A program made the position numbers and the translations under genes. From Erysipelotrichaceae bacterium (GTDB taxonomy: Bacteria; Bacillota_I; Bacilli_A; Erysipelotrichales; Erysipelotrichaceae), in assembly GCA_017515475.1 (NCBI GenBank), contig JAFWFS010000013.1, positions 1 to 64,000 on the forward strand: a stretch of DNA of 64,000 bases, written 5' to 3'. Shown here piece after piece: positions 40,938 to 50,167 of this stretch. Within the stretch, counting starts at the first letter, position 1, and each line of letters starts with the position of its first letter. The notes beneath the pieces are model-generated. The model did no database searches. It had not been told where the DNA came from and was given only the letters and a program-made list of their open reading frames with translations.

Positions 40938-41606
40938 TTATATTATGCCTAGCGGGATCAGCACGACAAGCAGCAAAGCCACCAGACCCCACACCGTAAA
41001 CAGGAAGGCATTCCTTTTCTTCGGTTCCAGATCGGGAACGTAGTTGCTGGCAAGGAAGAACGGAATGTATGTGGTAATGAATACCGGCAGTACGCCCCAC
41101 CACTTGTAGACCCAGATGAAGGAATGATTGGAGGTCCCTGCCAGGAAGGATTCAAACAGAGCAAACAGCAGAGCCATGCTTAGGGCTCCGGCAAATCTGC
41201 AGCTGATGCCGCCTTTCCCATTCTTCGCAAAGTAGCGCATGTTTCTGTCTTCCGGCAGCATCTTGAAGGATATGATCCCTGCCAGGGAGAACATCATCGA
41301 CAGTTCCCAGCACACGCCGATCAGCAGAATGAAAGTCGTAGAAGCATTGCTGACGGACCAGAGCGGATAACCGAAGACATAAGCGATGATCGCGTTTCCG
41401 ATTTCATAAAGCCAGTGAACGCCATACAGCGCCAGACCGGCATAGACAGCCTTGTAGTTCTTCTTGCTGATCTCTGACCAGTAAACATAAAAGACCACGG
41501 ACAGAATGAAAATAAAAGTCCAGTTGAAATTCTCCGTGCTGCGGACAATGATGCTCTTTACCAGATCCATCGCTTCCTGCGAACCATCTCCCCAGAATAC
41601 AAACAT
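40938..41606 (-). CDS. uncharacterised six-helix membrane protein
   Basis: 222 residues, about six membrane segments, no family recognised. Notable: an N-terminal FWGDGSQEAMD, a tryptophan/glycine loop HSFIWVYKWWGVLP, and a helix-rich core (NFNWTFIFILSVVFYVYW). Sits after an adenylate-kinase-like gene and before two mini-ORFs on the same strand. Confidence 0.7.
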   Translation of the reverse strand: MFVFWGDGSQEAMDLVKSIIVRSTENFNWTFIFILSVVFYVYWSEISKKNYKAVYAGLALYGVHWLYEIGNAIIAYVFGYPLWSVSNASTTFILLIGVCWELSMMFSLAGIISFKMLPEDRNMRYFAKNGKGGISCRFAGALSMALLFALFESFLAGTSNHSFIWVYKWWGVLPVFITTYIPFFLASNYVPDLEPKKRNAFLFTVWGLVALLLVVLIPLGII

Positions 41607-41626
41607 GTTTTTCCCCCCTTACTGCT

Positions 41627-42142
41627 TCAGCCTTGCCGACTTTTATACTGCGACAGCCATTCATCGGCCTGATGGCGTGTCTTGAATATGATTTTCTTCT
41701 TATCCGGATACTGTTCCAGCAGAGCATACAGAACAGGACGGTTTTCGCTATGATAATTATGAACCATCTCAACCAGTTCAGGATCCAGATGATCTTCCAC
41801 CCAGGGAATGTCGCTCCGTTTCTCGCCGACTCTCCTGGTGATGCCTTCCATGCATTCTTCTTCGCTGCAGTCAAGAAAGATGATCGTATCGCATGCCTTG
41901 ATTCTTGTTTCATAAGTCCGGCTGTAGTCGCCGTCGATGATCCATTTGTCGCCCTGCAGAATCTCTTTCAACTTTTTATCGAAGTCATCCCTGGCGATGT
42001 GACTCATGTCGGATTTCCACCAGATGTTGTCAAGATGAAACAGAGGAAGGCCTGTGCACTCGTAAAGTCTCTTCGCAAAAGTGCTCTTGCCGCTTCCTGA
42101 ACAGCCCAAAACAATGATCCTGTTGCCAATGCCATTATCCAT
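41627..42142 (-). CDS. P-loop kinase of the FlaR/adenylate-kinase-like group
   Basis: 171 residues with Walker A LGCSGSGKST (12-21), the family marker LPLFHLDNIWW (32-42), KWIIDGDYSRT and a lid region with GITRRVGEKRSD. Members are annotated as topology modulation protein or adenylate kinase-like; the real substrate is not known. Confidence 0.83.
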   Translation of the reverse strand: MDNGIGNRIIVLGCSGSGKSTFAKRLYECTGLPLFHLDNIWWKSDMSHIARDDFDKKLKEILQGDKWIIDGDYSRTYETRIKACDTIIFLDCSEEECMEGITRRVGEKRSDIPWVEDHLDPELVEMVHNYHSENRPVLYALLEQYPDKKKIIFKTRHQADEWLSQYKSRQG

Positions 42143-42170
42143 TTACTATTTCATTCTACATCTTTTTCAT

Positions 42171-42196
42171 AAGAAAGACTGCCTTGAGGCAGTCTT
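42171..42196 (-). terminator. terminator after the PlsY-like gene
   Basis: AAGACTGCC, 4-base loop, GGCAGTCTT, then TCTTATG on the minus strand. Confidence 0.8.
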
Positions 42197-42205
42197 CTTC
42201 CGTTT

Positions 42206-42844
42206 TTATGCATCTTTTGTTCTGTTCTTGTTCAGTTTCTTTCTGATCGCACCGATTACATCGGTTTTCTCTGTGGTATGGTCAAAAATACCCATGATAA
42301 ACGGCCAGTGCTTTGCCAGGGCGATCACAAACAGAATCGCCGACATTACGGCTACTTCATAGTCCTTTATTGCAAACATGGCGATCGCAAATACCAGAGG
42401 CGGTACAGGACCGGCCAAATTCAGATACTGCGTTATCAGAACGACAATGGCTCCGGCGATATCCGCAACGGCACCCCAAAGGAAACTATAGATGGCGATC
42501 ATGATACAGGTCGTAGCGACGCCTTTGCCTCCCTGGAACTTTCTCCAGATCGGGAAACAGTGGCCGATCGTTGCGCCGAATCCGGCATAGAACATGATGT
42601 TCTTATCTGCTTCAGGGAACAGATACCTCGCAATCAGCATGGCAATGACGCATTTGGCAACATCTCCGATCAAAGTCAGTATACCTGGAACAAAACCCAG
42701 ATTAATCATAATGTTGGCCATGCCCGGATTACCGGAATCAATTTCCGAAGAACTCGTACCGTTGTACTTCTTGGCGACAAGTTCTGCGGTCAGGAAGTTT
42801 CCTAAACAGTATCCAATCAGACAGCTAATCAGTTTCTCTTTCAT
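42206..42844 (-). CDS. divergent PlsY-like glycerol-3-phosphate acyltransferase family protein
   Basis: 212 residues, about five membrane segments. PlsY motif 2 is clear (GHCFPIWRKFQGGKGVAT), and motif 1 is recognisable but changed (DSGNPGMANI instead of GSGNPGATN). Motif 3 (HRxNI...GxE) is reduced to HWPFIMGIFDHTTEK. True PlsY transfers acyl from acyl-phosphate to glycerol-3-phosphate. With motifs 1 and 3 altered this may be a paralogue with another acceptor. Overlaps the nucleoside phosphorylase gene by 4 bases (ATGA). Confidence 0.75.
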   Translation of the reverse strand: MKEKLISCLIGYCLGNFLTAELVAKKYNGTSSSEIDSGNPGMANIMINLGFVPGILTLIGDVAKCVIAMLIARYLFPEADKNIMFYAGFGATIGHCFPIWRKFQGGKGVATTCIMIAIYSFLWGAVADIAGAIVVLITQYLNLAGPVPPLVFAIAMFAIKDYEVAVMSAILFVIALAKHWPFIMGIFDHTTEKTDVIGAIRKKLNKNRTKDA

Positions 42845-43626
42845 GATCGTCCTCCTTTTTTTTCATGACTTGTTACATACTCGGCAAGAGCCAGCGCGAT
42901 ATCGAAATGACCCGGATCATGCTGGGTATCCTTGATCTGGTTTTTTTCTCTTCTTGCCGTCCATTCCGGTGCATCCAGCAGATCTCCGCCGGTAAAGAAC
43001 ATATATACATCCAGACCCCTGAAGTCGCATACCGCCTGTACGGCAGAGCCTTCCATCTCTACGGATATGCAGCCATCCGCCTTGTGTTTCATAAAGTTGT
43101 TTATTGTCTCCCGATAGAAACCGTCTGTCGTCCAGGTCTTGCCCAGAACATAAGGGATTCCGTTTTCTTCCATGAACGAAGCAACGATATCGGCATTTCT
43201 GATCCTGATATAATCCGATGCCGGTGCATAATGATAGGATGTACCTTCATCACGGTACGCTTCGATCGGTACCATGACTTTACCTCGGGCAATTTCCTTG
43301 TTCAGACAGCCCGCTCCGCCGAAATATATGATCTTGTCCGTATTCAGGATCTCTCTTAATTCCTCAATTGTACCGATACAAGCTGGAGCTCCTACCCAGG
43401 TCCGGTAAAAACCGAATTTCCTGCCGTGGTATTCGAATACATACACGGAACTGGCTCCATGGGCCATATGCAGCTCCCCGGCCTTTTTGCAGTCGTAATT
43501 CTCTGCTACATATTCTTCTATTGCTTGAGAGAAAGTAAAAATCACCGCATCTACTGTTTCTGCGTTTTCATTGACAATCGGATTGATTTTTGCAGGTGAC
43601 TGATCGTCAAATGAATCAATGATCAT
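42841..43626 (-). CDS. purine/uridine phosphorylase-family protein
   Basis: 261 residues of the PNP/UDP phosphorylase superfamily: FGGAGCLNK near 95-103, the family Glu-Met-Glu in SVEMEGSAVQAV near 190, and FTGGDLL. Cytosolic; splits nucleosides with phosphate. Uridine-type is slightly favoured by the EMEG segment, but specificity is uncertain. AGGAGAAAGG precedes the ATG. Confidence 0.85.
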   Translation of the reverse strand: MIIDSFDDQSPAKINPIVNENAETVDAVIFTFSQAIEEYVAENYDCKKAGELHMAHGASSVYVFEYHGRKFGFYRTWVGAPACIGTIEELREILNTDKIIYFGGAGCLNKEIARGKVMVPIEAYRDEGTSYHYAPASDYIRIRNADIVASFMEENGIPYVLGKTWTTDGFYRETINNFMKHKADGCISVEMEGSAVQAVCDFRGLDVYMFFTGGDLLDAPEWTARREKNQIKDTQHDPGHFDIALALAEYVTSHEKKGGRS

Positions 43627-43642
43627 TCCTTTCTCCTGTTTT

Positions 43643-44488
43643 TTATTTCACAAAATAAGCCGCAGCGATGGCGCCCGGTCCGGCATAGGTACCTACGGTA
43701 GCTCCTACGTAGGACAAAGGGAGTTCTGCTGCGTTACCAAACAGATCCCTGTTTCCTTCCATGAAGCCGTTGATGTTTGTATCATCCGTACCGGAATAGG
43801 CAACGCTGAACGGCATGCTCAGATCGATGCCGCCGTCGTTCTCAATGTATTCTCTCATGGCCTTGTAGCCGTTTTTCATCCCTTTCACTTTTCCCAGTAC
43901 GTCGACCTTGCCGTCGGTAATCGTAATGATCGGCTTTATCGACAGCATGCCTCCGACAAAAGCGGCAGCCGATGAGATCCTTCCGCCCTTCTTCAGATTT
44001 TCCAGAGTAGCGAATATGGCAATGATCCTGACCTTTTTCTGTGCTTCTTGCAGCAGGGCCATGATTTCGTCTGCGCTTTTTCCTTCTTTTGACAGTCTTG
44101 CGGCATATTCTACCAGTATCCGCAAACTGATGCAGAAGTGCTTGGAATCGAAGACCTTGACTTTGCCGTCAAACTCGGAAGCGGCCAGCGTAGCGCTTTG
44201 GAAACATCCCGACACACCGGAAGAGATGGAAATATAGACAGCCTCGTTTCCCTCGGCAGTCTCTTCCTTGAATACCTCGCTGTATCTGTATGGCGAGATC
44301 TGGGAAGTCTTCGGCAGTTCTTCGCAGTTTTCCAGTTTCTCATAGAACTCGTAGTTGGAGAGATCTACTCCGTCGTTGTATTCCTGATCATCAAATCTGA
44401 ATACCAGCGGTATGACTCTCACACCGATCTGCTTTGCGTACTCCTGAGATATATCGCTTCCTGAATCCGTTATGATCTTGACGCCCAT
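43643..44488 (-). CDS. DegV family fatty-acid-binding protein (copy 1)
   Basis: 281 residues: KIITDSGSDIS at the N-terminus, PKTSQISPYRY (about 60-70) as the conserved TSQPSP-type loop, LKKGGRIS near 165, and the C-terminal VGATVGTYAGPGA. DegV/FakB proteins bind a fatty acid for the FakA kinase. Start at 44488 is set by AAGGAG 6 bases upstream. No fakA nearby. A second DegV lies at 56.5 kb. Confidence 0.9.
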   Translation of the reverse strand: MGVKIITDSGSDISQEYAKQIGVRVIPLVFRFDDQEYNDGVDLSNYEFYEKLENCEELPKTSQISPYRYSEVFKEETAEGNEAVYISISSGVSGCFQSATLAASEFDGKVKVFDSKHFCISLRILVEYAARLSKEGKSADEIMALLQEAQKKVRIIAIFATLENLKKGGRISSAAAFVGGMLSIKPIITITDGKVDVLGKVKGMKNGYKAMREYIENDGGIDLSMPFSVAYSGTDDTNINGFMEGNRDLFGNAAELPLSYVGATVGTYAGPGAIAAAYFVK

Positions 44489-44546
44489 CTTCTTCTCCTT
44501 CATCCGTATTGGATCTGTTCTTTTTCTTTATTATATCAATAAAAGA

Positions 44547-44579
44547 AAAGATCATCCTATATACCGGCAGATGATCTTT
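44547..44579 (-). terminator. lysine ABC transporter operon terminator
   Basis: AAAGATCATC/GATGATCTTT stem with a 13-base loop, then TCTTTTATTG on the minus strand. Confidence 0.85.
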
Positions 44580-44587
44580 CATTGTTC

Positions 44588-45313
44588 TTACAGGATCCTG
44601 GCAAGGAACTGCCTGGTTCTTTCGTTCTTCGGCTGATCAAAGATCAGGGCAGGTTTCCCCTCTTCGACGATCACGCCGTCATCCATGAAGATGACTTTAT
44701 CCGCAACATCCCTGGCGAACGCCATCTCATGAGTTACGATCACCATCGTCATGTCTTCTTTCGCCAGATCTCTGATGACATTCAGCACTTCTCCGACCAT
44801 TTCCGGGTCAAGAGCCGATGTCGGTTCATCAAACAGAAGAATCTCAGGGTCCATGCACAGGGCTCTGGCAATCGCTACACGCTGCTTCTGGCCTCCTGAC
44901 AGAGTAGAGGGATAGGCACGGACAAAGTCGCCTAGGCCGACCTTCTGCAGCTCCTTGAATGCTCTTGCTTCCGCTTCCTTTCTGTCCTTCTTCAGTACCT
45001 TCATCTGTGCAAGCACGCAGTTGTTCAGAACATCCATGTTGTTGAAGAGATTGAACTGCTGAAATACCATTCCTACTCTTCTGCGGTAGGAATTGATATC
45101 TTTCAGCTCACTGATGTTTTGACCGAATACGTCTATTTCGCCTTCGTCGATGTCTTCCAGCAGGTTGATGCATCTAAGCATCGTCGACTTGCCTGAACCG
45201 GATGGCCCGATCAGACATACGACTTCTCCCTTGTCAACTATAAAACTGATGTCATGAAGAACTTCAAGGTCTCCGAATCCCTTGCGGACATTCTTTACAT
45301 CGATCAGACTCAT
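44588..45313 (-). CDS. polar amino-acid ABC transporter ATPase, probably for lysine
   Basis: 241 residues, GlnQ/ArtP group: Walker [10 protein letters not shown] near 36-44, LSGGQKQR near 137, [24 protein letters not shown]. Third gene of the operon read under a lysine riboswitch, which is the reason for suggesting lysine. Overlaps the permease gene by 4 bases. Confidence 0.92.
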   Translation of the reverse strand: MSLIDVKNVRKGFGDLEVLHDISFIVDKGEVVCLIGPSGSGKSTMLRCINLLEDIDEGEIDVFGQNISELKDINSYRRRVGMVFQQFNLFNNMDVLNNCVLAQMKVLKKDRKEAEARAFKELQKVGLGDFVRAYPSTLSGGQKQRVAIARALCMDPEILLFDEPTSALDPEMVGEVLNVIRDLAKEDMTMVIVTHEMAFARDVADKVIFMDDGVIVEEGKPALIFDQPKNERTRQFLARIL

Positions 45314-46074
45314 GATTTCGCTCCTTTATTGGCCAGAGAGATGCTGCTGTAACTGGTATCAGACTGTGGGAGAGACGTTCTGGTATGATTCATTCTCTTC
45401 TCGATCATTCCCAGGATAATGCTGGAAAGACCCGTCAGGATCAGATAGATCGCAGCCGTCAGAAAGTAGGTTTCCGTAAAACGGTAAGTCGTACCGGCAA
45501 TGGAATTGGACTGAAACATCAGTTCGGTAATCGATATGATCATCAGGACGGAAGAGTCCTTGATATTGACGATCAGTTCATTGCCGATCGCCGGAAACGC
45601 GTTTCGTATCGCTTGCGGCAGTATGACATCCATCATCGTCTGCATCGAAGACATGCCCAGGGATCTGGCAGCCTCGTTCTGTCCGGGATCGATGGCCTGA
45701 ATGCCGGATCTGACGATCTCGGCCATGTAGGCTCCGGTATTGATCGAAATGACGAAGATCGCTGCCGTCATCTTGCCCCAGCGGACGATATTGGTATAGA
45801 CCAGATAGTAGATGAATACGGCCTGAACCATCATCGGCGTGCCTCTGAAAACTTCAATATAGATCCTGCCAACAATGTCAAGGATCTTCTTTACGGTTTT
45901 CTTTGTGCCCGATGCCGTCTTATCCAGACGAATCGCTCTGAAACCGCCGACAAACAGTCCGATCATCAAACCGAACAGCGTACCGGAAATCGCAACAATC
46001 AGTGTCGTTCTGATTCCCAATAGAAAGCTAAGATAGTATTTCGTTAGTATTTCGATACACTTGGCAAAAGACAT
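45310..46074 (-). CDS. polar amino-acid ABC transporter permease, probably for lysine
   Basis: 254 residues, HisM/GlnP-type with about five membrane helices and the family loop [20 protein letters not shown] (about 145-165). Works with the ATPase and binding protein on either side. One base after the binding-protein gene. Confidence 0.92.
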   Translation of the reverse strand: MSFAKCIEILTKYYLSFLLGIRTTLIVAISGTLFGLMIGLFVGGFRAIRLDKTASGTKKTVKKILDIVGRIYIEVFRGTPMMVQAVFIYYLVYTNIVRWGKMTAAIFVISINTGAYMAEIVRSGIQAIDPGQNEAARSLGMSSMQTMMDVILPQAIRNAFPAIGNELIVNIKDSSVLMIISITELMFQSNSIAGTTYRFTETYFLTAAIYLILTGLSSIILGMIEKRMNHTRTSLPQSDTSYSSISLANKGAKS

Positions 46075-46075
46075 T

Positions 46076-46888
46076 TTATTCCTCGACTGCCGGCTGTCTG
46101 TTTACTGCAGCCTCCATAATCGCCAGTCTATCGGCTTCGCTGATCTGATCCAGAGCAGCCTGAATGCTGTTCAGCAGTTCTGTATTTTCCTTTGCAACGG
46201 CAATGGATACGGAAGTATCGACAACAAATCCTTTTCCTTCCTCAAACATGACGATTCTCAGATCGGGATTCGCCGCAACAACGCCGTTGGCTACCGGAAG
46301 CTCAGCAGTGATCGCATCCGCTTCACCCGCCTGCAGTGACAGCACCATACGCGGATAAGTCGCTAATGGAGTCATATGAACAACACCATCGATCTGGTCG
46401 ATGACTTCATCATAAGTCGTGTTTGCCTGACCGAGGACATTTCTCCCGCTAAGCTGCTGAATATCGCTGATACCTGTCAGATCGGAATCGGCTCTGACGA
46501 TCACAACCATCTGAGATTCGTAGTATGGAGTCGTGAAATTCACTTCCAAGGCTCTTTCCGGCGTTTCCGTCATGCCTGCAATGATACAGTCGATTGCTCC
46601 GGCATTCAGCGAAGGAATCAGGGAATCCCAGTCCGTCTTTACGACCTGAACTTCCATGCCAAGCTGCTGCGCAATCATCGAAGCGATCACAACATCGTAG
46701 CCGTCTGCATAATCAACGGAAGAAATCTGTACGGCCGTATCCGAATCTTCAACCTGCGTCCAGTTGAACGGTGCATAGTCGCATTCCATTCCGACACGCA
46801 AAACATTGGACTGTTCCTCATTGCTGTTTGTTGAAGAACAACCCGCGGCACACAAAAGCACCAACAATAGAATTACTAATCTTTTCAT
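46076..46888 (-). CDS. amino-acid-binding lipoprotein, probably for lysine
   Basis: 270 residues. Lipoprotein signal with Cys17 (LLVLLCAAGC), then an SBP_bac_3 fold: VGMECDYAPFNWTQ start, SVDYADGYDVVIASMIAQQL, DWDSLIPSLNAGAIDCIIAGM. First gene after the lysine riboswitch. The Tyr/Asp-rich pocket region would suit a basic ligand, but the ligand is inferred from the riboswitch. Confidence 0.92.
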   Translation of the reverse strand: MKRLVILLLVLLCAAGCSSTNSNEEQSNVLRVGMECDYAPFNWTQVEDSDTAVQISSVDYADGYDVVIASMIAQQLGMEVQVVKTDWDSLIPSLNAGAIDCIIAGMTETPERALEVNFTTPYYESQMVVIVRADSDLTGISDIQQLSGRNVLGQANTTYDEVIDQIDGVVHMTPLATYPRMVLSLQAGEADAITAELPVANGVVAANPDLRIVMFEEGKGFVVDTSVSIAVAKENTELLNSIQAALDQISEADRLAIMEAAVNRQPAVEE

Positions 46889-46907
46889 CTTTTTTTCCTT
46901 CCTTTCA

Positions 46908-46940
46908 ATAAAAAATCGTATGCACTATCACATACGAATC
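46908..46940 (-). terminator. lysine riboswitch expression-platform terminator
   Basis: TCGTATG, 8-base loop, CATACGA, TTTTTATTG, 20 bases before the binding-protein gene. Lysine binding is expected to favour this terminator (OFF switch). Confidence 0.88.
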
Positions 46941-46949
46941 TTATCGAAA

Positions 46950-47107
46950 GTAATAGCGCCTCTTCTTGCGAAGGAGTGCTACAGGTATTTCCTGTAACCC
47001 CATATCCCGTAAGTGCCTTTGCGGAATATTCGGCGGTGATTGCCTTTCCCGTACTTCATCGCCTGCCGGCTCCATACAGTACTCATCTGCACCGCTACCT
47101 CTATACA
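46950..47107 (-). promoter_or_regulatory. lysine riboswitch (L-box)
   Basis: On the minus strand the conserved L-box order is seen: AGAGGTAGCGGTGCA, GATGAGTA, GGCGATGAAGTACGGGAAAGG, CACCGCCGAAT, then AGAGGCGCTATTAC closing the base helix with the 5' AGAGGTAGCG. Leader for the amino-acid ABC transporter. Confidence 0.9.
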
Positions 47108-47126
47108 CAGATTTTTTATTGGGTTT

Positions 47127-47155
47127 ATTATGGAACGATTTTTGATATTTGTCAA
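47127..47155 (-). promoter_or_regulatory. promoter of the lysine-riboswitch transcript
   Basis: Minus strand -35 TTGACA (47150-47155), 17 bases, -10 CATAAT (47127-47132); RNA start near 47120. Confidence 0.75.
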
Positions 47156-47199
47156 CACCAATACATCAGTCTGCTGCTGACGCGCCATCGTTCATACGT

Positions 47200-48642
47200 C
47201 TACATGTTGTTTGCCGCATATGTGATCAAAATCATCAGCAGTATGAAGAAAGCAGTCAGTACAAAGTAGGCAATGTGCTTTTTTCTTTCATAATACAGGG
47301 TTCCGATGAATTCCCTGATAAAGGCATTGATCCAGAAATAGGTCTTTGTTTTTGATCCGATTCCTTCCAGTTTCAGGCCCTGTTCTGTTGCGATCAGTCC
47401 GGCTCTTAAAACGTGGTAATTGGTTGTACAGAAGGCTATTGATGCATCTTTCTGCCTGATCATTTGGTTGGAAAACTTGATGTTCTCATCGGTATTTGCC
47501 GATCTGCCCTCCAGCAAAATGTTCTCTTCTTTGATTCCCTGGTTCAGAAGGTAGTTCTTCATGGCTTGCGCTTCGGAAATCGTCTCGTTGTCTCCTTTTC
47601 CTCCGGAAGGAATAAAAACCAGATCCTTTCCGGTAGTCTGCAGCTGCTCGTTCCTGAATTCCAAGGCTCTATCCACTCTTCCTTTCAGCAGCGGAGTCAG
47701 GGATCCGTCTTTCTGAATCTGACAGCCCAGAATGATCATGTAGTCCTTATTCGGCTTGATCTTTCTTTTAACGGCTTTTATCGCGATGATGATCGTTCCG
47801 GCAAGGATACATTCCAGATAGGATATCGTCAGATATACCAGTGCTTCGATGAAGTTGTACAGATAAGGACCGATGCTGTTGAGATTGTAGATATCGACTT
47901 TCTGGGTTCTCATCAATACGCGGTAAACAAAATCCGGCAGAAGCGTCATGATGCAGGTGAATACGCCCAGAAAAAGGCCAAGCATGTTCCTGAACGATCT
48001 ACCTTCTCTGCGGATCAGACTGATATTGCTGATGGTAACCAGAACGAACGTGATCAAGGCGATCGGAAACAGAATGATCGAAAAAGAAGATATGGAACTG
48101 ATCATGTTGCTGACCGTACCAAAGAGCCCCTGATAATAAAATACCGACAGAAAAGTATCAACCGCAAAAAAGGACAGGAAAATGATGATGCCCAGATAGG
48201 TGATGTTTTTGTACTGATAAAGATTATCGTTTACGGAATTACGATATAATCCGTAGATCAGATGAATTGCGTACAGGAGCATGGCTGTCTGTAAGACCGG
48301 AAGAATTTCCGACCATCTTGATCTGCCGAAGTAGCTGTTGTCGGTAATAAGCAGGCTTGGATGAACATAAAGCAAAGCTTCCCTCTGGTATTCTCCGTTT
48401 TCATAAAGCAGAAATACCCTTCCCGGTTTTTTGGCTCCGACTTTTACAGTCAGTCTGTTTCCTTTTTCTATCTCTTCCAGTATCTCGACTTCGCCTGTTT
48501 CGTTTTCCAGATTCAGCGAATAGCTGCTGTCCGGATTGTAGAAAAAGTTCACTTCGTAGGTTCTCCCTGCCAGCACAATCACTGCAGCGGAGATCAGAAG
48601 CAGGATCAGGGATAAGATACAGAATCTTTTAAGATCCTTCAT
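47200..48642 (-). CDS. membrane protein with YdcF/DUF218 domain
   Basis: 480 residues: N-terminal membrane segment and an extracellular part (about 30-110), about seven further helices (about 115-300), then a cytosolic or surface DUF218 domain (300-445) with MIILGCQIQKDGSLTPLLKG, IPSGGKGDNE and TTNYHVLRAGL, and a last helix. DUF218 proteins (SanA/ElyC/YdcF) are tied to envelope building but lack a proven reaction. Eleven bases after the saccharopine-dehydrogenase gene. Confidence 0.87.
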   Translation of the reverse strand: MKDLKRFCILSLILLLISAAVIVLAGRTYEVNFFYNPDSSYSLNLENETGEVEILEEIEKGNRLTVKVGAKKPGRVFLLYENGEYQREALLYVHPSLLITDNSYFGRSRWSEILPVLQTAMLLYAIHLIYGLYRNSVNDNLYQYKNITYLGIIIFLSFFAVDTFLSVFYYQGLFGTVSNMISSISSFSIILFPIALITFVLVTISNISLIRREGRSFRNMLGLFLGVFTCIMTLLPDFVYRVLMRTQKVDIYNLNSIGPYLYNFIEALVYLTISYLECILAGTIIIAIKAVKRKIKPNKDYMIILGCQIQKDGSLTPLLKGRVDRALEFRNEQLQTTGKDLVFIPSGGKGDNETISEAQAMKNYLLNQGIKEENILLEGRSANTDENIKFSNQMIRQKDASIAFCTTNYHVLRAGLIATEQGLKLEGIGSKTKTYFWINAFIREFIGTLYYERKKHIAYFVLTAFFILLMILITYAANNM

Positions 48643-48653
48643 GCCTTTCTCTA

Positions 48654-49925
48654 TTATCCTCTTAGATCAGACGGCAGAACGTTTTCCTTGACCTCGATAG
48701 TATAAGTGATTCCCAGCTCTTCTGCCCATCTGATGTACTGTTCAACCTGTCTGTCATCCAGCATGTCCGAGGAGATCAGTCCTTTCTGGCTGATCATGTC
48801 GTTAACGAAAAGCCTGGTATACAGGAAAGCGCCCTGTCCGGTGAGATACATTTCGCCGGTCATTCTTGCCTTCTCGTAGGACTCGATCAGGCCCGGAGCG
48901 GATAGATGGAGTTCTACCATCACATCTTTTCCGTCTTTCTTGCCATACGCTTCGACAACAAAGGCACCTCCATCGGAAACGATGCCTTCATCGATGATCT
49001 TCTTGATCTCTTCCGGATCTTTCGGAGCCTGCGGTACATGTTTCAGAACCACGTCATGCGGTATCTCTTTCCTGCCGTCGACTTCTTCCTCTTCCCAGCT
49101 AAGCAGACCGGCACGGTAAAGCGGTTCGGAGAACTGAATTCCTACGCCGCCGTACTTGAAATAGGCGTTCTTGCAGCCTTTAAAAAACTTCTCGCGGTTA
49201 AAAGCGACATAGACCGGTTCATCGTGGGCATGCTCGCAAAGCATTACCGGATGCATGTCATATTCCGGCCATTTACGGTAGATCTTACGGCTGAATGGTT
49301 TGGTACGGATGATCTTCCCGTCTTCCAGAGCAAAGGCATCCTCCTGCATGTCCGCCAGAGCGACATCGGTGCTCCACCAGAAAGGAAGGAATCTCTTCGC
49401 CTCGACGCCTTCATAAACCATCATGTTCAGAGTATCGCACTCATCCAGTTCGTTCACGCATCTGCGGGCCATGACACACATGACGCCCGGTGCAGAGCCT
49501 GTTCCGATGATGGCTGTTGTATTATTCTTTGCAAAGACTTTGCCGTATTCTTCATACATGTATCTGATTCCCGCAAGCCAGCGGTCATACTGATCCACAT
49601 CCATGCATTCCGGAAGGTTCTCGCTTGCGGCCAGATCCTGATAGCAGCATCCCAGCTCCATGGCTGCCTTAAGCATGTTTGCACCGAAATTCAGCGGCAT
49701 GACATTCACCAGCAGTTCGCATCCTTCCGCCGCTTCCTTGATCTCGTCCAGATTGGCAGCGTTGACTTTTTTCGGAGTGCCTTTCTTCATCAGCCTGCAG
49801 ACGGCTTTCGCCGCCTCAAAATCATAATCGGCACAGATGATTTCTTCTACATTAGGTTCTTCATCCAGTTTCCTGCAGATCGTGGAACCCTGCACGCCGC
49901 AGCCGCATACCATTACCTTTTTCAT
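48654..49925 (-). CDS. saccharopine dehydrogenase-family NAD(P)-dependent enzyme
   Basis: 423 residues: N-terminal Rossmann fold (VMVCGCGVQGSTICRKL; Gly-x-Gly-x-x-Gly at 8-13), catalytic-side segments GTGSAPGVMCVMARR (about 140-155), VYVAFNREKFFKGCKNAYFKY, and an EMYLTGQGAFLYTR end. The family covers saccharopine and carboxynorspermidine (de)hydrogenases. It lies upstream of a lysine-riboswitch transporter, which makes a lysine-derived substrate attractive but unproven. Confidence 0.82.
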   Translation of the reverse strand: MKKVMVCGCGVQGSTICRKLDEEPNVEEIICADYDFEAAKAVCRLMKKGTPKKVNAANLDEIKEAAEGCELLVNVMPLNFGANMLKAAMELGCCYQDLAASENLPECMDVDQYDRWLAGIRYMYEEYGKVFAKNNTTAIIGTGSAPGVMCVMARRCVNELDECDTLNMMVYEGVEAKRFLPFWWSTDVALADMQEDAFALEDGKIIRTKPFSRKIYRKWPEYDMHPVMLCEHAHDEPVYVAFNREKFFKGCKNAYFKYGGVGIQFSEPLYRAGLLSWEEEEVDGRKEIPHDVVLKHVPQAPKDPEEIKKIIDEGIVSDGGAFVVEAYGKKDGKDVMVELHLSAPGLIESYEKARMTGEMYLTGQGAFLYTRLFVNDMISQKGLISSDMLDDRQVEQYIRWAEELGITYTIEVKENVLPSDLRG

Positions 49926-49981
49926 AAACGTATTCCTTTTGACTCATCAGTCATATCTACTATTATACTCACTTCAAATAA

Positions 49982-50008
49982 TAAAAAGATCATCTTTTAC
50001 AGATGATC
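49982..50008 (-). terminator. tRNA-Leu terminator
   Basis: GATCATC, 7-base loop, GATGATC and TTTTTATTATT on the minus strand. Confidence 0.88.
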
Positions 50009-50021
50009 GGATTCGTTCATA

Positions 50022-50104
50022 TGGTCCGGGCTAAGGGACTCGAACCCCCACGGTCGCCCACTAGATTCTAAGTCTAGCGCGTCTACCAGTTCCGCCAAGC
50101 CCGG
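50022..50104 (-). tRNA. tRNA-Leu (TAG)
   Basis: Class II tRNA with a short variable arm. Anticodon arm CTAGA-CTTAGAA-TCTAG gives TAG. Acceptor CCGGGCT/AGCCCGG, encoded CCA at 50022-50024. Confidence 0.95.
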
Positions 50105-50167
50105 ATGCCAATATATAATATAATAATTCACTAGAATTTGCAATTGTAAACCTATATAATAGTTAGT

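Noticed and set aside
48906-50006. 366-codon plus-strand frame opposite the saccharopine-dehydrogenase gene
   Set aside because: Long but composed of Phe/His/Ile-rich antisense translation; the minus-strand product has a clear Rossmann motif and conserved segments.
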